Shown here one piece after another: positions 32,499 to 40,306 of a DNA stretch of 40,312 nucleotides. The stretch lies in contig JAAZUU010000005.1 in NCBI GenBank assembly GCA_018624035.1, positions 1 through 40,312 on the forward strand, read 5' to 3'. The notes below the pieces were generated by a model. The model was not told where the DNA came from. It made no database searches and saw only the letters and a program-made list of their open reading frames with translations. Made by a program: the position numbers and the translations under genes. Numbering within the stretch: position 1 is the stretch's first letter; each line of letters opens with the position of its first letter. The DNA is from Rhodobiaceae bacterium. Lineage in GTDB: Bacteria; Pseudomonadota; Alphaproteobacteria; Puniceispirillales; Puniceispirillaceae.

Positions 32499-33388
32499 CA
32501 GGCGGTGTCCGACATGGTCCGCACGCCGAGCGGGTCTTCATCACGCACCGGTTCGCCCGCCATCTGGCCAAGCCAGTCAAGGCACTGGCGCATCAGCACC
32601 ACCCGGCCGACACAGACGATGGAGGGCGCGCCGATCCCGCTGTCGGTGATATCCTGCGGGGCGTTGGCAAGGGTGGTCTCAAGCACCCTCATGTCATCGC
32701 GCGTGGCGTTCTGGACGATCGCCACCGGCTCATCCGGCGCCCGGCCGGCGGCAATCAGGCGGGCGCAGATGTCCGGCATATGCTTGATCGCCATATACAT
32801 GACAATCACCTGCGCGCTGCTGCCAAGTCCCTGCCAGTCGATCGCCGATGGCATCAATCCGGTCCGATCATGCCCGGACAGGAAGGTGACCGACTGGTTG
32901 ACATCACGATGCGTCACCGGAATGCCGGCATAGGCAAGCCCGCCAATGCCGGCCGAGATGCCGGGAATGACCCGCAGCCTGATACCGGCCTTGACCAGTG
33001 TCTGGGCTTCCTCGCCGCCGCGGCCGAATACAAAGGGGTCGCCCCCTTTCAGCCTCAGGACACGCAGACCCTGCTGCGACAGTTCAATCAGCCGCAGCGA
33101 GATGTCGCGCTGGCTTGGCGAGGGTTTGCCGCCGCGTTTGCCTGCATATTCGATCTGCGCGTCGGACCGCGCCCATCGCAACAGCGCCGGATCGACAAGC
33201 GCGTCATAGACAATGACATCCGCCTGTTGCAGCGCGTTCAGGGCGTGAAGCGTGATCAGGCCGGGATCGCCCGGGCCGCCACCTGTCATCCACACCCAGC
33301 CAGGCTGGAATTCCGGCCAGTCACGCGCGTCAAGCCGGGGCAGGGTGCCCTGGCCTTGCTGTGCTGGAGTGGTCGGTTTTCCTGACAT
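32498..33388 (-). CDS. cobA: Uroporphyrinogen-III C-methyltransferase (SUMT)
   Basis: This 296-residue enzyme methylates uroporphyrinogen III at C-2 and C-7 with two SAM, giving precorrin-2, the entry step to B12 (and siroheme). The SAM loop TGGGPGDPGLITLHAL is near 35-50, YDALVDPALL near 65-74, RLKGGDPFVFGRGGEEA near 109-125, VIPGISAGIGGLAYAGIPVTHR near 136-157 and a C-terminal VVLMRQCLDWL. It has about 30 extra residues at the N-terminus before the first strand, which look disordered. No siroheme synthase (CysG) dehydrogenase domain is fused. The ATG at 33388 faces cbiD across a 140-base divergent region. Its stop overlaps the cobB start by a single base. A supply role for CbiX or for CobI is expected. 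Confidence 0.94.
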   Translation of the reverse strand: MSGKPTTPAQQGQGTLPRLDARDWPEFQPGWVWMTGGGPGDPGLITLHALNALQQADVIVYDALVDPALLRWARSDAQIEYAGKRGGKPSPSQRDISLRLIELSQQGLRVLRLKGGDPFVFGRGGEEAQTLVKAGIRLRVIPGISAGIGGLAYAGIPVTHRDVNQSVTFLSGHDRTGLMPSAIDWQGLGSSAQVIVMYMAIKHMPDICARLIAAGRAPDEPVAIVQNATRDDMRVLETTLANAPQDITDSGIGAPSIVCVGRVVLMRQCLDWLGQMAGEPVRDEDPLGVRTMSDTA

Positions 33389-33389
33389 G

Positions 33390-33404
33390 TGACCGGTCCG
33401 GTGA
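33390..33404. promoter_or_regulatory. Imperfect inverted repeat before cobA
   Basis: TGACCGG-t-CCGGTGA is a near-perfect inverted repeat (one mismatched pair) immediately upstream of the cobA start. A second GTCCGGT lies near 33478-33484. On the minus strand TTGACT at 33449-33444 could be a -35 box for cobA, but its -10 is poor. The rest of 33405-33528 holds no recognised riboswitch; AGGTGG before the cbiD start is its ribosome site. Confidence 0.35.
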
Positions 33405-33528
33405 ATGGTGGATGAAAAACTGAAACTTCGGTACTAATCTGAGAGTCAAATCTAACAGCGGCAAGCTATCAAGGCCAGTCCGGTCATGTAAGCCAGCGCC
33501 GCGACGCAACCCGACAGGTGGTTGATCG

Positions 33529-34656
33529 ATGACCCGGCCCGCAACGCGGAAAAAGACGCTTGAGACAACGCTCCGCTTTGGCTGGACCACCGGCACCTGC
33601 GCCACCGCTGCCGTGAATGCAGCCTACACGGCAATGATGACCGGGCAGTTTCCTGATCGCGTCACAATTGTCACGCCAAGCGGCAAAAACGCCGACCTGG
33701 CGGTGAGCGAGACATCCATTGGCGAGGCGGTGGATGGGGCGTGGTTCCGAGCCGGTATCATCAAGGATGCCGGTGATGACCCGGATGTAACGCATGGCGC
33801 CATGATCCGCGCCACCGTCAGGCGGGGCGGAGCGGGGGGCGGCATCAGCTTTCATGGCGGTGAAGGCGTCGGGGTGATCACCAAGCCTGGGCTGCCGGTG
33901 CCGGTGGGAGAACCGGCCATCAATCCGGTGCCGCGCCAGATGATGCGCGACGCTGTTGCCGAGCTTGCCGAGGCTTTAAAAGGGCCGCAGGATGTCGAGA
34001 TCGAGATCTCGGTTCCCGGTGGTGCGGCGATTGCGCTGAAGACCTGGAATCCGCGCCTTGGGATAGAGGGCGGGATCTCCATTCTTGGCACCACCGGGGT
34101 TGTCAGGCCGTTTTCGTGTTCGGCCTGGATTGCGTCGATCCATCGCGGCATTGATGTGGCCCGCGCCAATGACCTGCCGCATGTGATGGGGTCGACCGGC
34201 GCGACCTCGGAAGGGTGGGGGCGTGAGCGCTATGATCTGCCGGACATCGCCCTGATCGATATGGGGGATTTTGTCGGCGGGATGCTGAAATATATGCGGC
34301 GGCATCCGGTTCCCAATCTGTCGATCCTCGGCGGTTTCGCCAAGATGGTGAAGATGGCGCAGGGCGCGAGCGACCTTCATTCCGCCCGCTCGCAGGTGGA
34401 TTTCGCCGCGCTGGCCGATATGGCGGCCCCGTTCGGTTTCGATCCCGCCCGTGTGGCAGGCGCCAATTCGGTTCTCGAAGTGTCCGGAATGGCAGACGCG
34501 ATGCAGTGCGGACAGCTTGCCGACGCGGTGGCGGCGGCGGCGCGAGATACGGCGCTGGCGCTGCTTCGCGGCGCGCCGACAGAGGTCGAAGTGGTGATTG
34601 TAGGGCGGGACGGTGCGCTTCTCGGCCGTGCCGGATCACTTCTCACGGGAAATTAA
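33529..34656 (+). CDS. cbiD: Cobalt-precorrin-5B C1-methyltransferase CbiD
   Basis: This 375-residue SAM-dependent enzyme methylates C-1 in the anaerobic B12 pathway. The family start LRFGWTTGTCATAAVNAAY is at 15-33; DDPDVTHGAMIRATV is near 84-98, EGVGVITKPGLPVPVGEPAINPVPRQMM near 110-137, GISILGTTGVVRPFS near 180-194, and HVMGSTGATSE and SILGGFAKMVKMAQGASDLHS near 266-285. These are near-canonical for CbiD, and it has no similarity to CobF, the aerobic C1-methyltransferase. Its presence without CobF in the cluster is a main sign of a mixed pathway. AGGTGG stands eight bases before the ATG. The stop overlaps the cobK start (TAATG). Confidence 0.94.
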   Translation: MTRPATRKKTLETTLRFGWTTGTCATAAVNAAYTAMMTGQFPDRVTIVTPSGKNADLAVSETSIGEAVDGAWFRAGIIKDAGDDPDVTHGAMIRATVRRGGAGGGISFHGGEGVGVITKPGLPVPVGEPAINPVPRQMMRDAVAELAEALKGPQDVEIEISVPGGAAIALKTWNPRLGIEGGISILGTTGVVRPFSCSAWIASIHRGIDVARANDLPHVMGSTGATSEGWGRERYDLPDIALIDMGDFVGGMLKYMRRHPVPNLSILGGFAKMVKMAQGASDLHSARSQVDFAALADMAAPFGFDPARVAGANSVLEVSGMADAMQCGQLADAVAAAARDTALALLRGAPTEVEVVIVGRDGALLGRAGSLLTGN

Positions 34657-35456
34657 TGAAGTTGAATAACAAACTGAAAATGCTTGTTCTTGCTGGAACA
34701 TCCGAGGCTCGAAGCGTGATTGCCTCGCTGGTCGTGGACGGGCGTTTCGATATCACTGCCTCGCTTGCCGGGGCAACGCCGAACCCGGCCGGCCTGTCGG
34801 TGCCAACGTTGACTGGCGGCTTCGGCGGGGCGCAAGGCCTTGCCGCCTGGTGCCGTGATCACGCCATTGACCTGATCGTCGATGTCACCCATCCCTTTGC
34901 CAGGCATATCAGCCGCAATGCGCGCCTCGCCGCCGCCGCGACCGGTATTCGTCTGCTGCGGTTCGAACGTCCGCCCTGGCACCCGATTCCGGGTGATGAC
35001 TGGCGAAGTTTTGTCAATTGGCAGGATATGGCGGATGCCATTCCGGCGGGGGGCCGGGTCTTTCTTGCCGGAGGCACGCAATCCATCGAAATCTTTACGA
35101 AGCGGGATGACATCACCCTGCTGGCACGGGCGCTGAATGTAGAGGGCCGCGCCGCTCCTCCCAATGTGACCTTTATCAACGCACTGCCGGCGACAAGTGT
35201 AGAGGTCGAGCGCGCGCTGTTCGCCGAGGCCGAAATCACGCTTCTGTGCTGCAAGAATTCCGGCGGCGATGCCAGCTTTGCCAAGATTGCCGCCGCGCGT
35301 CAGCTTGGTCTGCCGGTCTGGCTGCTGGCACGGCACACTGATGCCGCCGACGAGCCATCACAGCGGGATGACAGGTCAGACGTGGATATTCATGACAGTG
35401 TCGAGGGCATTGTCGCGGCTGCCTGTTCGCATGCCGAGGATCGGGATGCCGGATGA
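34656..35456 (+). CDS. cobK: Precorrin-6A reductase CobK/CbiJ
   Basis: This 266-residue NADPH-dependent reductase reduces the macrocycle of precorrin-6A to 6B. It begins with the strand MLVLAGTSEARSVIASL (9-25), has DLIVDVTHPFARHISRNARLAAAATG near 68-93, LLRFERPPWHP near 96-106, GRVFLAGGTQSIEIF near 131-145, and LLCCKNSGGDASFAKIAAARQLGLPVWLL near 195-235. These are typical CobK blocks. The first ATG at 34656 overlaps the cbiD stop and has GGGA upstream, so I prefer it to the ATG at 34680. The last 30 residues are acidic and variable. It ends the cobalamin block; the next gene starts about 90 bases later with its own AGGAGA. Confidence 0.93.
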   Translation: MKLNNKLKMLVLAGTSEARSVIASLVVDGRFDITASLAGATPNPAGLSVPTLTGGFGGAQGLAAWCRDHAIDLIVDVTHPFARHISRNARLAAAATGIRLLRFERPPWHPIPGDDWRSFVNWQDMADAIPAGGRVFLAGGTQSIEIFTKRDDITLLARALNVEGRAAPPNVTFINALPATSVEVERALFAEAEITLLCCKNSGGDASFAKIAAARQLGLPVWLLARHTDAADEPSQRDDRSDVDIHDSVEGIVAAACSHAEDRDAG

Positions 35457-35546
35457 TGTCGTTGACAGTGACGCCGCCGGGCAAACCGTGCCACTATGCC
35501 CCCGACAGTCTTTCATCCTTCAATATGACCGGCGCAGGAGACCAGC

Positions 35547-37463
35547 ATGACATCCTATGAGCATTTCGACCTGACAGTCGATGAAGTCGGCATTGCCTGG
35601 CTGACGATCGACGTGAAGGGACGGTCGGCGAACGTTCTGTCGCATGCTGTCATGGCCGAGTTGTTTTCGATTGTCGATGGTCTGGCCGCCGCGCCGCCGC
35701 AGGGGCTGGTGTTCCAGTCAGGCAAGCCTCGTGGCTTCATCCTTGGCGCCGACATCAACGAATTCGCCAGCTTCGAGACACGCGCGGCCGTCGAGTCGCA
35801 TATCGCCGAGGTTCTCGACCGGTTTCGGAAAATCGAGGAACTGCCTTGCCCGACGGTGATTCTGATCGACGGCATCTGCGTCGGTGGCGGGCTGGAACTG
35901 GCGCTGGCATTCGATCGCATTGTCGCCATTGATGATTCGGTGTGTCAGGTCGGTTTTCCGGAGATCAATCTGGGGCTTCTTCCCGGCTATGGCGGGTCGG
36001 CCCGTGCCTTTGAGCGGATGGGGCCGGAGGCGGCATTGCAGCTTGTCCTTCACGGTCGCCCGCTGAAGGCGCGCGCGGCGCTGGCAGCAGGCGCGATCGA
36101 TCATCTTGTCGCCATCAGGTCAGAGCTTTCGGCGGCGGCACGCGAGGCCATTGCCGGCAACATCGCCCGCGCGACGCCTACACCGGCGGAGGACTTCGCC
36201 ACCACCATCGAGGCCGAGCGGGCGAAACTGACGGCCAGGACAAGTCAGCGCAACATGCCGGCTCCCTTTGCCATTCTGGATCATTTTTCAGTTAGTAATA
36301 TACGTAAAAACAATCTTTTGGAAAACGAAACGAAACTGTTTTCCAAGCTCATGATGACGCCCGCCTCGGCCGGGCTGCGGCGCACCTTCCAGTTGAATGA
36401 CGCGGTCAAGAAAGGCGCGCGGGGCGAGTCAGGCATCACCCGCATCCATGTCATTGGTGCCGGCACGATGGGCGGCGACATCGCCGCCGTGGCGGCCATG
36501 TCCGGCTTTGCGGTGACGTTGCAGGATCTTGACCCCGCTGCCATCGACGGGGCTGTGGCGCGTGCCCGCACTCTGTATGAGAGGCGGTTGAAGGATCCGC
36601 AGCGTGTCGAGGATGTGCTTTCCCGCCTTGTCGCCGATGCCGAGGGAACCGGCTTGCATGACGCCGATCTGGTGATCGAGGCGGTGGCCGAGCGTCTGGA
36701 GGTCAAACAGGCGGTCTTTGCTGCCGCCGAGGCGGCGATGAAGCCCGATGCCATCATGGCGACCAACACATCGGCGATTCCGCTGCAGGAGATTGGCAGC
36801 GTCCTTGCCGACCCGGGCCGACTGATCGGCATGCATTTCTTCAATCCGGTACCGGTTCTGCCACTTGTCGAGATCGTCTATACAGATGCCAGCCGGCAGG
36901 ATTTCGTCAGCCGGGCGATGTTTGCCTGTGGCGCGATGAAGAAACAGCCGATCCGCTGTAAATCCGCCCCCGGGTTCCTCGTCAATCGGGCGCTTCTTCC
37001 CTACATGTTCCGCGCCATCGAGGCGATGCTTGACGGGGCCGACCCGGACAGGCTGGACCAGGCGCTGGTGGTTTTCGGCATGCCGATGGGGCCGATTGAG
37101 CTGTGTGATCAGGTCGGGCTTGATGTCTGTCTGGACGCCGGCCGCGTGATCGGCATGTCGGACAAGGCCGCGACAGCGCTTTCCGACCTCATCGAGGCCG
37201 GCAATCTCGGTCGCAAGACGGGATCGGGATTCTATAAATGGGATGACAAGAAGGCGATCAGGCCGCGCGGCGACTTTGCCACCGAAGAGCTTGACGATAT
37301 CGCCGTCGATCTGCTGGCTCCGCTTGTGGCCGAATGCCGTGCCGCGGTCGCCGAGGGGGTGGTGGACTCCCGCGACATGGCCGATGCCGCCTGTATTTTC
37401 GGCATCGGATTTCCGGCATTTCGAGGCGGCCCCCTGTTTTGGGATGAAAGCCGGTCTTCATGA
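35547..37463 (+). CDS. fadJ: Bifunctional enoyl-CoA hydratase/3-hydroxyacyl-CoA dehydrogenase (FadJ-like)
   Basis: This 638-residue multifunctional enzyme of fatty-acid beta-oxidation hydrates enoyl-CoA and then oxidises 3-hydroxyacyl-CoA with NAD+. The crotonase half has the oxyanion-hole residues in FILGADINEFA (64-74) and the catalytic pair Glu117 (GGGLELAL) and Glu139 (FPEINLGLLPGYGG). The dehydrogenase half has GAGTMGG (304-310), EAVAERLEVK, ATNTSAIPL, the catalytic His in GMHFFNPVPVLPLVEI, and PGFLVNRALLPYM. The C-terminus stops soon after GFPAFRGGPL, which in FadB/FadJ is usually followed by some 50 more residues, so it is shorter than usual. The linker (about residues 246-266) is coded by a 28% G+C patch. 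The gene is coupled to the EamA gene by ATGA. Confidence 0.9.
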   Translation: MTSYEHFDLTVDEVGIAWLTIDVKGRSANVLSHAVMAELFSIVDGLAAAPPQGLVFQSGKPRGFILGADINEFASFETRAAVESHIAEVLDRFRKIEELPCPTVILIDGICVGGGLELALAFDRIVAIDDSVCQVGFPEINLGLLPGYGGSARAFERMGPEAALQLVLHGRPLKARAALAAGAIDHLVAIRSELSAAAREAIAGNIARATPTPAEDFATTIEAERAKLTARTSQRNMPAPFAILDHFSVSNIRKNNLLENETKLFSKLMMTPASAGLRRTFQLNDAVKKGARGESGITRIHVIGAGTMGGDIAAVAAMSGFAVTLQDLDPAAIDGAVARARTLYERRLKDPQRVEDVLSRLVADAEGTGLHDADLVIEAVAERLEVKQAVFAAAEAAMKPDAIMATNTSAIPLQEIGSVLADPGRLIGMHFFNPVPVLPLVEIVYTDASRQDFVSRAMFACGAMKKQPIRCKSAPGFLVNRALLPYMFRAIEAMLDGADPDRLDQALVVFGMPMGPIELCDQVGLDVCLDAGRVIGMSDKAATALSDLIEAGNLGRKTGSGFYKWDDKKAIRPRGDFATEELDDIAVDLLAPLVAECRAAVAEGVVDSRDMADAACIFGIGFPAFRGGPLFWDESRSS

Positions 37464-38335
37464 CAATTCTGTCGCCCGGCGGCAGGACTGTCGAAATACG
37501 GCGTTCACTCGCCTGGATGATCGTCAGCGGTCTGCTGTTCGCGCTGGTGATGGTGTCGGTGAAGCTGTTCCTGACGGATCTGCCGCCGGTGCAGGCTGTG
37601 TTTCTTCGCTATGTCGTCGGCATCCTGCTGCTCATCCCCCTGGTTGCCGGAACACTTGGCGGGGTTACCGTGGAGGCAAGCTGGAAGATGCTGGTGGCGC
37701 GGGCCGTCTGTCACGCGCTGGCGGTGCTGTTCTGGTTCTACAGCATCATGCGTATTCCCATCGCCGAGGTGAACGCGCTGCTCAATCTCGGGCCGGTCTA
37801 TGCCACCATCGGGGCCGCCATCTGGTTTGGCGAGGGGTTGAAACTGCGTCGTGTGATGGCCGTCCTCGTGTCCTTTGCCGGCGCGCTGACGATTATCAAA
37901 CCCGGCTTTGCCGAAATCAATCTCGGAACGGTTGCGGTGCTGTTGACGGCGCCGCTGTTTGCGGTGTCCGACCTGATTGCGAAATCGTTGAAACAGCATC
38001 ATGACGACAATGTCATCATCATCGTGCTGTCAGTCGGCATTGCGGTGGCGACGGCGATCCCGGCGCTGATTGTCTGGCAGCCGATGTCGCTGATGAACTG
38101 GGTCGGCGTTCTGGCCATTGGAATTTCGGCCACACTTGGTCATGTGACCTTGATGAAATCCTTCCGGGGCCCCATGTGGGCGGCGCAGACAGGCAAATAT
38201 ATCCAGCTTCTGTTTGTGGTGCTGTTCGGGATCACGATCTTTGATGAAATCCCGGTGATGTCGACAATTGTCGGGGCGCTCGTGGTTCTTGGCGCGGTGA
38301 CCTACATCGCCTTCAGGGAAAGCCGGAATACATAA
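37460..38335 (+). CDS. EamA/DMT-superfamily transporter
   Basis: This 291-residue protein has about ten transmembrane helices in two EamA repeats (roughly 10-150 and 160-285). It starts with a short cytoplasmic segment and the helix SLAWMIVSGLLFALVMVSVK, then LRYVVGILLLIPL, and IPIAEVNALLNLGPVYATIGAAIWFGE, the conserved end of the first repeat. The second repeat ends VLFGITIFDEIPVMSTIVGALVVLGAVTYI. The family exports metabolites such as amino acids, but no substrate can be named. Its ATG overlaps the FadJ stop (ATGA), so the two are co-translated; a link to acyl metabolism is not obvious. Confidence 0.85.
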   Translation: MTILSPGGRTVEIRRSLAWMIVSGLLFALVMVSVKLFLTDLPPVQAVFLRYVVGILLLIPLVAGTLGGVTVEASWKMLVARAVCHALAVLFWFYSIMRIPIAEVNALLNLGPVYATIGAAIWFGEGLKLRRVMAVLVSFAGALTIIKPGFAEINLGTVAVLLTAPLFAVSDLIAKSLKQHHDDNVIIIVLSVGIAVATAIPALIVWQPMSLMNWVGVLAIGISATLGHVTLMKSFRGPMWAAQTGKYIQLLFVVLFGITIFDEIPVMSTIVGALVVLGAVTYIAFRESRNT

Positions 38336-38352
38336 CCTGCATGGCTGCCTTG

Positions 38353-38367
38353 CCGGACGGCGTCCGG
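38353..38367 (+). terminator. Short hairpin after the EamA gene
   Basis: CCGGAC-ggc-GTCCGG gives a six-pair perfect stem 17 bases after the EamA stop. There is no following T-run. It may be a 3' end stabiliser or a Rho-dependent stop; evidence is weak. No gene was found in the remaining 38368-38464. Confidence 0.3.
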
Positions 38368-38464
38368 TCCGCGCGAAGGCCTGCTGTCTCGGAAATCTGG
38401 ACATGGGCTTTGTGATCAACGATGCTGTGCGCCCGTTCCGTTTGTTCTACAGTAAGATATCACC

Positions 38465-39244
38465 ATGTATTTTTCCCGACCTGACGCGCTGCCGCGATTG
38501 ATGGTGGCACCCAACGGTGCCCGCCGCACAAAGGCGGATCACCTGGCCATTCCGGTGACGATTCCCGAAACGGTTGAAACGGCGAAATCCTGCGCCGCAG
38601 CTGGCGCGGGGGCCATGCATCTGCATGTTCGCGATACCGAGCAGCGGCATGTTCTGGATGCCGGCATGTATCGCGAGGCGCTGGCCGAACTCGGGGCGGC
38701 GGTTCCACAGATGCATTTCCAGATCACCACCGAGGCTGTCGGACGCTACCGCCCTGAGGAGATGCGCCAGCTTGCCTATGATGTGATGCCGCCGGGCATT
38801 TCCATCGGTGTGCTGGAAATGATGCCCGGCCGCCAGCCGACCTCTGATGACATCAGGCTGTACCGTACGCTGCATGAGGCCGGAACGCGAATCCAGCATC
38901 TCGTCTTCTTCCCCGAAGAGGTTGATATTCTTGCCGATCTGCTTGCTAGGGCCGAACTGCCGCATGAGGATTTCTGGTGCCTGTTTGTGATTGGCCATTA
39001 TACCGGGCGGATCAGCCACCCCGATCTGATCCGGCCGTTCCTTGACCGGATGGATGCCCGTTCACTGGTGCCGGACTGGGCGATCTGCGCCTTTGCCGAG
39101 GAAGAGCATGACAGTCTTGTCGAGGCGGTTGCGCAGGGTGGCAAGTTGCGGGTCGGGTTTGAAAATTCCCTGTTCATGCCTGACGGCAGCATCGCCGCCG
39201 ACAACGCGGCGCGGGTGACCGCGGCAAACCGGCTTTTCGACTGA
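38465..39244 (+). CDS. Beta-keto acid cleavage enzyme family (BKACE, DUF849)
   Basis: This 259-residue TIM-barrel enzyme of the BKACE family splits a beta-keto acid with acetyl-CoA, using Zn2+. The metal motif MHLHVRDTEQRH near 51-62 carries the two His ligands, and RVGFENSLFMPDG (near 223-235) is the diagnostic acidic-end motif. RLMVAPNGARRTKADH and IPVTIPETVETAKSCAAAGAGAMHLH match the N-terminal half. Family members are usually a little longer (about 270-310), mostly due to loop differences. The substrate varies with the pocket residues, which I cannot assign. It is separated from the EamA gene by 129 bases and precedes the TauE-type exporter by 77 bases. The ribosome site is weak. Confidence 0.88.
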   Translation: MYFSRPDALPRLMVAPNGARRTKADHLAIPVTIPETVETAKSCAAAGAGAMHLHVRDTEQRHVLDAGMYREALAELGAAVPQMHFQITTEAVGRYRPEEMRQLAYDVMPPGISIGVLEMMPGRQPTSDDIRLYRTLHEAGTRIQHLVFFPEEVDILADLLARAELPHEDFWCLFVIGHYTGRISHPDLIRPFLDRMDARSLVPDWAICAFAEEEHDSLVEAVAQGGKLRVGFENSLFMPDGSIAADNAARVTAANRLFD

Positions 39245-39262
39245 TGAATGCGCCTGTATCGG

Positions 39263-39284
39263 CCGCTCCGGTAAAGCGGAGTGG
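39263..39284 (+). terminator. Hairpin between the BKACE and TauE-type genes
   Basis: CCGCTCCG-gtaaag-CGGAGTGG forms an eight-pair stem with one G-U pair and a six-base loop, 19 bases after the BKACE stop. No T-run follows, so intrinsic termination is uncertain. Confidence 0.35.
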
Positions 39285-39321
39285 TGCTTCGGGCCGGGGA
39301 CAGCTGACAAGGTGAGGGCCG

Positions 39322-40128
39322 ATGCCGCATATTGAAGTGATGAATGCCTCGCCGGTATTCTTCTGGGTGATCTGTGTCGTGTCGGTCACCGCGGTGGCGA
39401 TTTCCAAATCCGGCTTTGGCGGTGCGTTGGGATCGCTGAGCATGCCGATCATGCTGTTTGTGCTGCCGCCAAAGCTGGCGCTTGGTGTTCTTCTGCCGAT
39501 CTTTCTGATCACCGACATCTGGGTTGTCTATATCTGGCGCAAGCATGTTCACTGGCGCTTCGTGATCATCATGTGCCTTTTCGCCATTGCCGGCCAGCTG
39601 ACCGGCTGGCTGCTGTTCGACTATTTGAGTAACGCGATGCTGAAGGCCGCTATAGGTGTCATCGGCGTGGTGACTGCGGTGAATTATCTGTGGCGCCTTG
39701 TCCGGCCGCGCGCCGAGCTGGCCGAGGATATGGCGCGGCGCCTCATGGCCCGCCTCTGGCCGCGTGCGGCGGGGTGGTGCGGGCTGTCCGGCCTGACCAG
39801 TTTCGTGGCGTTAACGGGCGGCATTCCGGCGCAGGTGTTCCTCCTGCCGCATCGGCTTGCGCGGCAGGCTTTTGTCGGCACGATGAGTGTCTTCTTCTTC
39901 GTCATCAACCTGTTCAAGCTGCCATTCTATGGTGATCTGGGACTGTTCAGTGCCGGCAGTCTGACATTGTCACTGCTGCTGTTGCCCTGCGTTCCGATTG
40001 GCGTCTATTTCGGCAAATGGTTGAACGAGGTTGTTTCGGACAGGTTGTTTTACCATGTCACCTACAGCATTCTGTTCATCATGGGTGTGAAACTGTTATT
40101 TGACGCCGCGATGATCTGGTCGGCGTGA
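39322..40128 (+). CDS. TauE/SafE (TSUP) family membrane exporter
   Basis: This 268-residue protein has about eight transmembrane helices in two repeats, the TSUP family plan, which in known members moves sulfite, sulfoacetate or related organic anions. Blocks include the first repeat SKSGFGGALGSLSMPIMLFVLPPKLALGVLLP (20-50), the helix LFAIAGQLTGWLLFDYL, and the second-repeat pattern GLTSFVALTGGIPAQVFLLP near 155-175 with a following YGDLGLFSAGSL. The N-terminal segment and family fold are clear; the substrate is not. The start ATG has AGGTGAGG upstream. Its 3' end overlaps a doubtful minus-strand ORF. Proximity to BKACE suggests export of a small carboxylate, which is inference. Confidence 0.85.
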   Translation: MPHIEVMNASPVFFWVICVVSVTAVAISKSGFGGALGSLSMPIMLFVLPPKLALGVLLPIFLITDIWVVYIWRKHVHWRFVIIMCLFAIAGQLTGWLLFDYLSNAMLKAAIGVIGVVTAVNYLWRLVRPRAELAEDMARRLMARLWPRAAGWCGLSGLTSFVALTGGIPAQVFLLPHRLARQAFVGTMSVFFFVINLFKLPFYGDLGLFSAGSLTLSLLLLPCVPIGVYFGKWLNEVVSDRLFYHVTYSILFIMGVKLLFDAAMIWSA

Positions 40129-40306
40129 CAGGAGGGAACATGACATGAAACGATGGCGTCATCTTGCCGTGGCTTTTGGCATCATGCCGGCGCAGAATTC
40201 TCTGAGCCTGATAACTTACATAGACACTGTCATAGCTCTTGTCGCCCACAGACTGTGCAACCATGTCCAAATCCTCTTCTGTAATCTCATCAACTGATCT
40301 CGTCAT
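40079..40306 (-). CDS. Possible small hypothetical protein at the window edge
   Basis: This minus-strand frame of about 75 residues starts MTRSVDEITEEDLDMVAQSV and is moderately charged with no recognised domain. It lies at the right edge, so its true start may be outside the window, and its last 16 residues are antisense to the TauE-type gene. The codons in the first two-thirds are lower in G+C than neighbours. AGG lies directly before the ATG, which is too close for a good ribosome site. It may be a real small protein, a gene fragment, or chance. I give it low weight. Confidence 0.3.
   Translation of the reverse strand: MTRSVDEITEEDLDMVAQSVGDKSYDSVYVSYQAQRILRRHDAKSHGKMTPSFHVMFPPVTPTRSSRRQITVSHP

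Noticed and set aside
31569-32933. Plus-strand 454-residue open frame opposite cobB and cobA
   Set aside because: Antisense to two genes with clear catalytic motifs; no family sense.
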